The notes under the pieces are model-generated. The model did not search any database, was not told the DNA's origin, and was given only the letters and a program-made list of their open reading frames with translations. From positions 1-50,447 of the forward strand of contig CBDCLG010000007.1 in assembly GCA_965218625.1 (NCBI GenBank): 50,447 bases of DNA, read 5' to 3'. Below, piece after piece: positions 40,795 to 50,447 of this stretch (positions are counted from its first letter, which is position 1; the number at the start of each line of letters is the position of its first letter). The stretch is from Bin5 sp965218625 (lineage in GTDB: Bacteria; Chloroflexota; Anaerolineae; Caldilineales; Caldilineaceae). The position numbers and the translations under genes were made by a program.

Positions 40795-41075
40795 GGGACG
40801 ACCTCCATCTTCTGCAGGATGAATTCGTAGCCGATCACGTCCAGGTCGGTGTCGCTGAAAGGGGACTGCAAGTGAGGAAACTGGACGATCTGCCAGCCGT
40901 CAACGAGCGCGTCATGCACGGTCGCGTAGGGCCATTCAAACTCGCCGCCGCTTATCTCAACCTGAAAGCCCTCGGTCGGCTCAATCTGTGTGTATCCTAG
41001 AATGTCGGAAAAGACGCTGGGACTGCGCGCGTGCAGGTAGAGCAGTCGCTGACGGGGCTGGCGGCTTGGGTCCAT
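40791..41075 (-). CDS. Small protein of unknown function before the PhyH gene
   Basis: From an ATG at 41075 (MDPSRQPRQRLLYLHAR) this is 94 residues, ending GYEFILQKMEVVP. A longer frame from 41147 is rejected because the predicted -10 box lies at 41127-41132, inside it. Its stop overlaps the PhyH start, so the two are coupled. The family was not recognised. It contains no membrane segment. Confidence 0.6.
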   Translation of the reverse strand: MDPSRQPRQRLLYLHARSPSVFSDILGYTQIEPTEGFQVEISGGEFEWPYATVHDALVDGWQIVQFPHLQSPFSDTDLDVIGYEFILQKMEVVP

Positions 41076-41126
41076 CAATGGTACGGTCCTGGAGGCGGGG
41101 TCGACGCCGGCTGGCATTGGGCCAGC

Positions 41127-41155
41127 ATTATAGTGGACGAACTGCACTGCGGCAA
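41127..41155 (-). promoter_or_regulatory. Promoter of the PhyH-methyltransferase-ATPase operon
   Basis: On the minus strand, TTGCCG (41150-41155), 17 nt and a perfect TATAAT (41127-41132) predict a start near 41120. Confidence 0.72.
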
Positions 41156-41160
41156 GCCGC
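41149..41160. promoter_or_regulatory. Palindrome at the divergent promoter (possible operator)
   Basis: GCGGCAAGCCGC is a perfect inverted repeat of 5-bp arms with a 2-nt centre. It covers the minus-strand -35 box and lies 13 bases from the plus-strand -35 box. It is well placed for one repressor to control both operons, though a 12-mer palindrome could be chance. Confidence 0.35.
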
Positions 41161-41173
41161 TCCGGCGCGACTC

Positions 41174-41202
41174 TTGACTGGGAAAGGGCTTCGCGCTACA
41201 AT
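41174..41202 (+). promoter_or_regulatory. Promoter of the amidohydrolase cluster
   Basis: TTGACT (41174-41179), a 17-nt spacer and TACAAT (41197-41202) give a good sigma70 match. The start would be near 41209, about 75 nt before the ATG at 41283. Confidence 0.75.
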
Positions 41203-41282
41203 TCACCCACCCGGGAAGCAGGATAGATACAACCTGGGCAAGGCCGCAGATCGGCCCACTTACAATACCTTCGGAAGCCAAT

Positions 41283-42446
41283 ATGCCCGCTTCCCAGCCG
41301 ACCTCATCAGCCGCGCGGACGCCACCTTCCGGCAACGGGCAGAGCCCGCATCGGCAGGATGCTGTCCAGGACAGGCCCGGCAAGCAGCATCCATCTTCGC
41401 CCCGGCGTGTAATCGACTGCGACATCCATAACGAGGTGTCGTCGATAGAAGACCTGACGCCCTATCTGGCCGACTACTGGCGCGATTACATCGTCAACTC
41501 GGCTTTCGACGGCCCGAGCGCCAACGACTATCCGCGCGGCGCGCCCACCTCGGCGCGACCGGGCAGCGTTCCGCCCGACGGCGGGGCGGCAGGTTCCAGT
41601 TTGCAACTTGTGCAGGAGCAGGCGCTCGCACCGTTTGACACGGAGATAGGCATCCTGAACTGCGCCTACCGCGTGCAGAGCATCAAGCAAGAGGACTTGG
41701 CTGTGGACCTGGCAACCGCTGCCAACCGCTGGCAGATCGACGAGTGGCTGACACCGGAGCCGCGGCTGCGCGGTTCGTTGGTCGTGCCCAGCCAGGCACC
41801 TGCACGCGCGGCTGAAGAAATCCATCGCTTCGGCGACCATCCACAGTTTGTTCAGGCCATACTGCCGGTGCGGTCCTACATTCCATACGGCAATCGCTAC
41901 TACGATCCCCTTTACGCGGCCGCAGTCGAGCGCGACATTGTCATCGGCATTCATTTCGGCGGCGCGCCGGGCCATCCGCCGACACCGGTGGGGTGGCCGT
42001 CTACCTATCTCGAAGAACACGCGGGCATGGCGCAAGTCTTTCAATCGCAAGTCATCAGCATCATCGCCGAGGGCGTCTTCGACCGTCATCCCGCACTGCG
42101 CATGGCCCTGATAGAAGGCGGTTTCATCTGGATGCCCTCGCTGATGTGGCGGCTGGACAAGGAGTGGAAGGGCCTCCGCTCCAATACGCCCTGGGTCAGG
42201 CGACCGCCGTCGGACTACATTCGGGAGCATATTCGCTTGACCGTTCAGCCGGTCGGCGCACCGCCGGATCCACGGTACATCCACCAGACGGTCGAGCAGA
42301 TGGAGTCGGACACGATGCTGATGTTTGCGACCGACTACCCGCACCGGCACTACGATGACGAGGATGAGGCCTGGCCGGTGGCGCTGCCCGAACCGCTCAA
42401 CAGCAACATCTGGTCAGAAAATGCCCGCGCCTTCTTTCGACTTTGA
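41283..42446 (+). CDS. Amidohydrolase-2 family protein (first of three)
   Basis: This is a TIM-barrel metal-dependent hydrolase or decarboxylase of the ACMSD/gamma-resorcylate decarboxylase superfamily, 387 residues. The first 40 residues are low complexity (Ser/Pro/Gln). Barrel markers are VIDCDIHNE at strand 1, IGIHFGG at strand 5, EGVFDRHPALRMALIEGGFIW near strand 6-7 and FATDYPHRH at strand 8. Strand 1 has HNE where many relatives have HxH. The ATG has GGAAG five bases upstream. The next paralogue begins 11 nt downstream. Confidence 0.88.
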   Translation: MPASQPTSSAARTPPSGNGQSPHRQDAVQDRPGKQHPSSPRRVIDCDIHNEVSSIEDLTPYLADYWRDYIVNSAFDGPSANDYPRGAPTSARPGSVPPDGGAAGSSLQLVQEQALAPFDTEIGILNCAYRVQSIKQEDLAVDLATAANRWQIDEWLTPEPRLRGSLVVPSQAPARAAEEIHRFGDHPQFVQAILPVRSYIPYGNRYYDPLYAAAVERDIVIGIHFGGAPGHPPTPVGWPSTYLEEHAGMAQVFQSQVISIIAEGVFDRHPALRMALIEGGFIWMPSLMWRLDKEWKGLRSNTPWVRRPPSDYIREHIRLTVQPVGAPPDPRYIHQTVEQMESDTMLMFATDYPHRHYDDEDEAWPVALPEPLNSNIWSENARAFFRL

Positions 42447-42457
42447 GGAGATTCGAC

Positions 42458-43573
42458 ATGACGCTGGGGCTGGAGATGGATGCAAGGCCGACAGCCGACA
42501 AAAAGACGAGGCTGGCGGTAATCGACACCGACATTCACAACTTCGACGGCTATGACGACCCCTTCTTCGACCAGGTTTTTTGCAAATATCTGGCGCCGGA
42601 ATGGCTGGACCATCACAAGATGTTCGGGTTGCGCAGCTATTACGGCGGCGGATATCCGCGCGCCCAACCGAACGCCGCTCGCACCGATTCCTGGCCTCCC
42701 AGCGGCCGCCCCCCGGGCACGGACCTGGAGTTCATGCGCGAGCAGCTGCTCGACACCTGGGACATGGACTGCGCAATCCTGAACCCTCTTTCAGGGGCCG
42801 GCGGACAGGTTAACCGGGAGTACGGGGCGCAGCTGGCGCGCGCGATCAACGACTACCAGATTGCCGAATGGCTGGAGCGCGAGCCGCGGTTGCGGGCCTC
42901 GATGGTCGTCAACTACGAGGACGCTGAACTGGCGGCCGCCGAAATCCACCGGGTGGGCGATCACGACGGCTTTGTGCAGGTCCTGCTGGTGACGCGGACT
43001 GAGGAGCCGCTCGGAAGGCGCAGGTATTGGAAATTGTACGAGGCCGCGCTCGAATACGACCTGCCGATCGGCATCCATTTCGGGGGCGGCGGCAGCCATC
43101 CACTTACCGCCGGCGGATGGCCCTCCTACTACATCGAGGACCATTGCGGCATGGCGCAGGCGTTCCAGGCGCAGGTCGCCAGCTTCGTATGCGAAGGCGT
43201 ATTTGAGCATTTTCCTGGGCTGCGGGTCGTCATCATCGAAGGCGGCTTTGCCTGGTTTCCTTCGCTGGCATGGCGCCTGGACCAGAGCTGGAAGCTTCTG
43301 CGCGCGGAAGCGCCCTATCTCAAGAGGGCGCCGTCCGAGTATATGCACGAGCACTTCTGGCTGTCCACGCAGCCGATGGAGGAACCTCGCCATCAGCGCC
43401 ACTTTGAACAGCTGCTTGAGCAGATGGACGGCGGCAGCCACCTTATGTTCGCGACCGATTATCCGCACTGGGACTTTGACTCGCCCGATCGCGCCTTGCC
43501 GGCGACGCTCCCGTTCGAGACCAGGCGAGACATCATGGCCGAGAATGCCCGCGCTTTCTACAAGCTGCCCTAG
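42458..43573 (+). CDS. Amidohydrolase-2 family protein (second of three)
   Basis: This is a paralogue of the preceding gene with the same layout: VIDTDIHNF, IGIHFGGGG, EGVFEHFPGLRVVIIEGGFAWFPS and FATDYPHWD. It is about 371 residues from the ATG at 42458, which has GAGGAG upstream; a start further upstream would overlap the previous gene. The strand-1 motif is HNF. The insert between strands 1 and 2 (YYGGGYPRAQPNAARTDS) differs from that of the neighbours, so substrate specificity may differ. Confidence 0.88.
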   Translation: MTLGLEMDARPTADKKTRLAVIDTDIHNFDGYDDPFFDQVFCKYLAPEWLDHHKMFGLRSYYGGGYPRAQPNAARTDSWPPSGRPPGTDLEFMREQLLDTWDMDCAILNPLSGAGGQVNREYGAQLARAINDYQIAEWLEREPRLRASMVVNYEDAELAAAEIHRVGDHDGFVQVLLVTRTEEPLGRRRYWKLYEAALEYDLPIGIHFGGGGSHPLTAGGWPSYYIEDHCGMAQAFQAQVASFVCEGVFEHFPGLRVVIIEGGFAWFPSLAWRLDQSWKLLRAEAPYLKRAPSEYMHEHFWLSTQPMEEPRHQRHFEQLLEQMDGGSHLMFATDYPHWDFDSPDRALPATLPFETRRDIMAENARAFYKLP

Positions 43574-43594
43574 CCAGCGAACTGGACGCACCTG

Positions 43595-44464
43595 ATGGGC
43601 GGAATCGGCCGTTTTCTGACCTCGCCTCTGGCAACTGTGCAAGGGGAGTTCCTGACTCTGGCGGACCTCCTCCTCACGGTCGCGTCGGTACTGTTCTTCT
43701 ATATTCTGGCGAAGGTGGCGGCCGGGCAGTTCAGGCGTAAGTTGGAGCCTCGCCTCAATTTGACGGCGACGAATAAGCATCTCCTTCGCTCCTCCGTCTA
43801 TCTGACCATCCTTGTCGCCGGCATTTATACTTCACTGTCTTTTCTGCGCATTGACCTGACGATATTCCTGGTGCCGCTCGGCGCGCTGAGCATCGGACTG
43901 GGCCTCGGTCTGCAGACGCTGGCAAGCAACTATATCGCAGGCCTGGTGCTGATGATGGAGGGAACAATCCGCGACGGCGACGTAATCGAAGTCGACGACA
44001 TTCGCGGAACGGTAATCGAGATCGGCCTGCGGACCACGATTGTAAAGACCTTCAGCAATACGGAGGTGATCGTTCCTAATTCGCTTATGGTTTCGCAGCG
44101 ACTCGACAACTGGACGAAGTCGGACCGCGTTCTGCGCATCGAGTCGCATATAGGCGTCGCCTACGGGTCGAATATTGGCATGGTGCACCAGATTCTGCTT
44201 TCGAACATTGTCGGCCACGAGGCTGTTATTCCCGATCCGGAGCCGCGTACATTTCTGGTTGAATTCGCCGACTCCGCGCTGCTTTTTCGTATCCAATACT
44301 GGATCGATGACCCAACCCAGCGCCTTTCCTCTCTGAGCGAAATCCTGGAGGGCATTTACCAGGACATGAACGGACAGGGCATCGTCATTCCGTTCCCGCA
44401 GCGGGATGTTTGGCTCAGACGAGAGCCGGCGGGATCGAGTATCGCCGGCTCGGCCAATGCATAG
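43595..44464 (+). CDS. MscS-family mechanosensitive channel
   Basis: This 289-residue membrane protein has three hydrophobic helices. The third is the pore helix with the alternating Gly/Ala/Leu pattern in LGALSIGLGLGLQTLASNYIAG. The MscS beta domain follows (GDVIEVDDIRGTVIEIGLRTT, VIVPNSLMVSQRLDNWT). It would protect against osmotic shock or move small ions. It lies between the second and third amidohydrolase in the same direction with short gaps, so it is probably part of the same transcript. Confidence 0.93.
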   Translation: MGGIGRFLTSPLATVQGEFLTLADLLLTVASVLFFYILAKVAAGQFRRKLEPRLNLTATNKHLLRSSVYLTILVAGIYTSLSFLRIDLTIFLVPLGALSIGLGLGLQTLASNYIAGLVLMMEGTIRDGDVIEVDDIRGTVIEIGLRTTIVKTFSNTEVIVPNSLMVSQRLDNWTKSDRVLRIESHIGVAYGSNIGMVHQILLSNIVGHEAVIPDPEPRTFLVEFADSALLFRIQYWIDDPTQRLSSLSEILEGIYQDMNGQGIVIPFPQRDVWLRREPAGSSIAGSANA

Positions 44465-44530
44465 CATTCATCCAACTTGTGTTCGTTACCTTTGAAGAGT
44501 GCGGCCGCGAGGTTTCAAGGAGGCAGTTCG

Positions 44531-45671
44531 ATGAGCAAGCCAGGAGCAACCCCAATCACCGCGCCGGGCTGGACGGGCCAGGAGAAAGAAGGCGTCAAAA
44601 TCGTCGACTGCGACGTCCATCACAACTTTGAACGGCCCGAACAGCTGCTGCCCTATCTGTCAAAATTCTGGCAGAATCATCTGCTCGACCAGGGGTTGCA
44701 CCTGCCAAGCGCCGGCTACTCCAACATCCCTCACCGCACGAATCGACCCGATTTGAAGGACCCCAACCTGAAGGAGCGGGACTTCAATTTTTCGCTTGAG
44801 TTTCTGCAACGCGAGCACCTCGATCCCTGGAACGTGGACTACGCGCTGTTGACCGGGCCGCCCCCGTTCTACGGATACACGGGGCTGCCGGACCCGGACT
44901 GGGCCGCAGCTCTATGCCGCGCGTTCAACGACTGGACCATCGAACATTGGCTTGACAGGGATGACCGCGTCGTCAACTCGATCCTTGTCTCACCTTCGGA
45001 CCCGGCCCAGGCTGCGGCCGAGATCAGGCGGCTCGCCGGCCGCAAGGACACAGTGGCCGTCATGATTCCGATGGGCACCAGCATGCCCTTCGGCAACCGG
45101 TTCTATCACCCAATCTGGGAGGCGTGCGAGGAGCACGGGTTGCCGGTCATCGCCCACATCGGCGGCGGTGGCGGCGCCGCGCGTACGACGCCCACGCCGC
45201 TCGGCTTTCCAACCTACTACATGGAGTCGCGCATGAGCCGACCCTATGTCGCCAGCACACACGCCGCTTCGCTGATCTGCGAGGGGCGTTTTCGAAAAAT
45301 TTCCCAACCTGATGTTCGCGTTGACCGAAGCGCAGCAGCTTTGGGCCGTCGCCGTGATGTGGCACATGGACTCCGACTGGAAGGCGATACGCGATCAGAC
45401 GCCGTGGTTGAAGCGCCTGCCCAGCGAGTATTTCCGCGCGCACATACGCGTCGGTTCGCAGCCGATGCACGAGGCCGAAAGCACTGAGCAGCTCTATCAA
45501 TTCCTGGAGATGATGCACGCCGACGAAACGCTGGTTTACTGTTCGGACTTTCCCCATTTCGACTGGAACGATCCGGTCACCACCTTTCCAAAACTGGAGC
45601 CCGAAGCGCACCAACGCATCTTTGCCGACAATGCCCTCGAAATGCTGCGAATGGGGGACCTTCTGCAGTGA
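44531..45671 (+). CDS. Amidohydrolase-2 family protein (third of three), frameshifted
   Basis: This is the third paralogue: KIVDCDVHHNF at strand 1, VIAHIGGGGG at strand 5 and YCSDFPHFDWN at strand 8. The start at 44531 (MSKPGATP) has AAGGAGG eight bases upstream, which rejects the longer frame from 44477. The frame breaks in the G run 45283-45286; without one G it reads ICEGVFEKFPNLMFALTEAQQLW. The stop overlaps the Rieske start (GTGA). The genes are thus coupled, suggesting the hydrolase and the iron-sulfur protein act together. Confidence 0.88.
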
Positions 45672-46045
45672 CACGCGTAGTCGTCGCCAAAGTGTGGGAG
45701 ATCCCGCCGGGGGAGCGCAGGATCGTCGTCCCGTTTCGCGGCCGCGCCGGCATCGGCGTCTTCAATGTAAAGGGCGACTTCTACGCGCTGCGGAATATCT
45801 GCCCGCATAAGCGCGGCCCACTCTGCACGGGCGAGTTGTCCGGCCGAATCGGCGCGGAGGCGCCTCCATCCGGCTACGCGGCCGAATTGACCGTCGACGG
45901 CGACGGCGAGTTGCTGCGCTGTCCGTGGCACCAGTGGCCGTTTGATATCGCAACGGGCCGCTGCCTGGTCGATCCCAAGGTCCGCGTCAAGACCTACCCC
46001 GTGCGCGTGATCGGCAATGACATTGTCGTCGAATATGACGAGTAA
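45668..46045 (+). CDS. Rieske [2Fe-2S] protein
   Basis: This 125-residue soluble Rieske protein has the cluster ligands C45 and H47 (CPHKRGPLC) and C85 and H88 (CPWHQWPF). It has no catalytic domain, so it resembles a ferredoxin-type electron carrier of Rieske oxygenases. No oxygenase is in the window. The GTG start overlaps the stop of the third amidohydrolase. It may deliver electrons to an enzyme encoded elsewhere or have a structural role. Confidence 0.92.
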   Translation: MTRVVVAKVWEIPPGERRIVVPFRGRAGIGVFNVKGDFYALRNICPHKRGPLCTGELSGRIGAEAPPSGYAAELTVDGDGELLRCPWHQWPFDIATGRCLVDPKVRVKTYPVRVIGNDIVVEYDE

Positions 46046-46366
46046 ACTGAGCGGTAAACTCCAGTTTTCAGGCGATCGGCGACAGCTCCCACCTCCGGGC
46101 TTACGTCCTCCCTGTCGGAACAGGTCTCTCTTCCCCTGCCGCCTGAACCGCCGTTTGCCGCCTCGGTCTGATTTAGCCGATCCGTCTGCGCCGGCTTCCA
46201 TTCCCAGCAATTAAATCAGAATGCATTCGCGGTCTCGTTGCCGCATGTTGAAGGCGCGGCGCCGCTGGTTTCTATGCGCTCGCCCGCTTGCAGAGTAGAA
46301 TGAAGTCGACTTTACCGCGACGTTTCATGCATTTGGTGACTTTGATCTCGCGAGAGAAAGGCATTC
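46046..46366. other. Intergenic region before the helicase gene
   Basis: About 320 bases with no gene. A TAGAAT at 46297-46302 could be a -10 box for the helicase gene; no good -35 was seen. Confidence 0.4.
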
Positions 46367-47898
46367 ATGTCAGAAGATATCGCTCCAGGCCAGACCGAAA
46401 ACAATGCGGACTCCCGTCCTTCACCCGGACCCGGTCCGTTTGACGAAAACGTAGATCCCGCCGACCTTGTCGAACCGGAAGACGCCCTGCCGGCCATCAG
46501 CCTGAACGATTTGCCGCAGGAGGCGCAGGCGGCCGCGGCCAGCGCCGGTTGGACGAGGCTGATGCCCGTCCAGGCGAGGGCGATCCCCTATCTGCTCGCG
46601 GGTAGAGACCTGATGGTGCAGGCGCGCACGGGCAGCGGAAAGACCGGCGCTTTCCTGCTGCCGATTCTGCATCAGATCAATTCGGGCAAGAAGGCCTGCC
46701 AGGCGCTGATACTGGCGCCAACGCGCGAGCTTGCACTACAGGTGTCGAAAGAGGCCGAACTACTGGGACGCGTCGCCGGTGTCCGGAGCATCGCCGTATA
46801 CGGAGGCGTCGGCTACGGCCCTCAAATCGAAGCGCTGCGCGCCGGCGCACAGCTGGTGATAGGCCACGCCGGGACGCATCCTCGATCATCTGCTGCAGCG
46901 CACGCTGCAGTTGGACGATCTGCAGTTGCTGGTTTTCGACGAGGCCGACCGTATGTTGTCGATGGGGTTCTATCCCGACATGCTGCAGGTGCAAACCTAT
47001 CTGCCCAGGCACCGGATCAGAGGCTCGATGTTCTCGGCCACGATTCCGGCCCATGTGATGCGACTGGCGCAGCAGTTTCTGTCACAGCCCGATTTTCTCA
47101 GCCTGAGTCGCGATCGGGTCCACGTGGCAGAGGCCGAGCATGTCCTGTATGCAGAGCCGGGCATGAAAAAGGACCGGGCGCTCGTACGGTTGATCGAGGT
47201 CGAAAACCCGGCCTCGGCCATCGTCTTCGGCACGACGCGGCGCACTGTTGACTATGTGACGATCGTTTTGCAGCGCTTCGGCTATGATGCCGACAAGCTG
47301 ACATCCGATCTCAGTCAGCAGGAGCGTGAGCGGGTCCTGCGGCGGCTGCGCGAAGGGAAGTTGCGACTGCTGGTGGCAACCGACGTGGCCGCACGCGGCA
47401 TCGACATTCCCGAATTGTCCCATATCATCCAGTACGAGCCGCCAGAGGATCCCGAAGCCTACATCCATCGCGCCGGGCGGACCGCGCGCGCAGGGGCCAC
47501 CGGCACTGCAATCTCGCTGACAGCGTCTTTCGATGAACGAACGCAGATGGAGCGGATCGCCAAACGCTTCGGTATTCCACTTGAGGAGCGGAAGCTGCCC
47601 ACCGACGAAGAGGTCCGCGGCTACCGTTTCGGAGCGGGTTACTGCCCTTCTTGAGGCCAAACTACGCGGCCGCGACAATTTGCAGAGCGAGCGGATGCGC
47701 CGTTTCCGGCCGCTGGTTGATGAGTGGCTGGCATCGGAGGCAGGGCAGACACTGCTGGCGATGTTGGTCGACGACTTCTACCAGGGCTCGCTGCATGCGC
47801 CGCCGGTCTTGCCAGCCCAGAAACCGGTCTCGCAAGACAGGCAGCAGCGCCGCCGTCGCAGCAACCGACGGCCCCGCAATCGGCGCCGCGACGCCTGA
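46367..47898 (+). CDS. DEAD-box RNA helicase, two frameshifts
   Basis: This ATP-dependent RNA helicase of about 510 residues probably helps in RNA turnover, ribosome assembly or cold adaptation. The motifs are I ARTGSGKT, Ia PTRELALQ, Ib TPGRILDHL (after removing one C at 46864-46865), II DEAD, III SAT, V ATDVAARGID and VI HRAGRTARAG. A second extra C at 47624-47625 breaks the join to the C-terminal extension, whose end is very basic (RRRRSNRRPRNRRRDA) and probably binds RNA. An acidic N-terminal tail of about 45 residues precedes the core. Confidence 0.92.
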
Positions 47899-47919
47899 CC
47901 CTCTCCTTCCTTCCGCAAC

Positions 47920-50063
<2,144 letters not shown>

Positions 50064-50381
50064 TTTAGTATGAGTGAGTCCCTCTGCCCGCCGACGCAGT
50101 TTGACAACCTCATTTGCGGCGTATTATCTTGGAAAGTGACATCCAAGGCAAGGCGCCATTGACACGAACTCCCGAATTTTGCGATAATCTCAGGGAAGGC
50201 AAGCGGACAGAGCAGTCGACCCGCGGCGGGCAGGCAGTTTGGACATTGCCCAATGCAGTTACGGCTGTTTGAAACAGATTTTCTTCCCCCAACCGCTTTG
50301 GGAGATGCGGAGGACCGCAAGCGTCAGACGCATCTCCCCGGTGCCTTTCAATAAATTGCCCAGTTGAATACAGACGTCAAT
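50064..50381. other. Region between nadE and the last gene
   Basis: TTGACA (50101-50106) and TATTAT (50122-50127) on the plus strand are spaced by only 15 nt, so a promoter here is weakly supported. A perfect 10-bp inverted repeat, gggagatgcg (50300-50309) and cgcatctccc (50329-50338), has a 19-nt loop and no T run. It may be a regulatory hairpin in the leader of the next gene. Confidence 0.4.
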
Positions 50382-50447
50382 ATGAGCTGGAAAGTTGCAG
50401 GTATTAACTTTGATCATGCCCACATGGGCGATCTCTTGCGGCAGTGC
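50382..50447 (+). CDS. Start of a probable Gfo/Idh/MocA oxidoreductase (partial)
   Basis: The last 66 bases encode MSWKVAGINFDHAHMGDLL and continue past the window. This start resembles Gfo/Idh/MocA-type oxidoreductases with an N-terminal Rossmann strand (KVAGI) followed by an FDHxHMGDLLR segment. Too short for a firm call. The ribosome-binding site is weak. Confidence 0.45.
   Translation, partial: MSWKVAGINFDHAHMGDLLRQC

Noticed and set aside
41076..41147. Upstream extension of the small gene before PhyH
   Set aside because: A perfect TATAAT box at 41127-41132 falls inside the extension, so transcription should start below it.
46877..47251. C-terminal tail of the first helicase frame
   Set aside because: It is out-of-frame translation after an extra C at 46864-46865; the DEAD motif continues in the neighbouring frame.

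Overview
The window looks like a Chloroflexota (Chloroflexi) genome, most likely from a Caldilineales-like or related Anaerolineae lineage; this is an inference. The grounds are high GC, lysine made by the LysW-carrier alpha-aminoadipate (AAA) route, and an accessory set of sulfatases, an enolase-superfamily dehydratase, an aldo-keto reductase, a PhyH dioxygenase and clustered amidohydrolase-2 proteins. No rRNA, tRNA or CRISPR array was recognised.

Layout. 1-1368: an exported-protein gene split by a complete 986-bp IS982-family element (175-1160). 1441-7378 (minus): promoter, Leu/Val-rich leader peptide, attenuator, ilvB, ilvN, ilvC, a 45-codon ORF overlapping the leuA start, leuA and a strong terminator. 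7539-13908 (minus): a frameshifted sulfatase, two half-size ABC exporters, a MOSC protein and a membrane protein. 14005-20054 (minus): the AAA lysine operon (homocitrate synthase, two homoaconitase subunits, NUDIX hydrolase, LysW, LysX, LysY) behind a near-consensus promoter, a 21-codon leader with a Lys-Ser-Lys-Lys run and a terminator. 20557-26620 (plus): a ~1,940-residue secreted protein with nine Ig-like repeats, an Asn/Gly/Ser linker and five SH3b domains. 26651-31890 (plus): a Gld-type ABC system (ATPase, permease fused to an auxiliary domain, DUF4340 protein). 31933-37089: a VOC protein, an enolase-superfamily dehydratase, an aldo-keto reductase, a ~1.1 kb gene-free stretch and a second sulfatase. 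37143-41155 (minus): a small protein, PhyH dioxygenase, methyltransferase and a broken ATPase/partner pair resembling defence genes, all overlapping or closely spaced. 41174-47898 (plus): three paralogous amidohydrolases, an MscS channel, a Rieske protein and a DEAD-box helicase. 47920-50063 (minus): glutamine-dependent NAD synthetase. 50382-end: the start of a probable Gfo/Idh/MocA oxidoreductase.

The most striking signal is that both amino-acid operons carry what look like ribosome-mediated attenuators: a Leu/Val-rich leader before ilvBNC-leuA and a Lys-rich leader before the AAA lysine operon, each followed by an intrinsic terminator and by complementary segments that could form an antiterminator. 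These were read by eye; no folding was computed.

At least fifteen single-base frameshifts break otherwise well-conserved genes, many of them in short homopolymer runs. This suggests residual indel errors in the assembly, so most of the broken genes are probably intact in the organism. The ATPase/partner pair at 37143-39068 is damaged more heavily and may be a true pseudogene pair.
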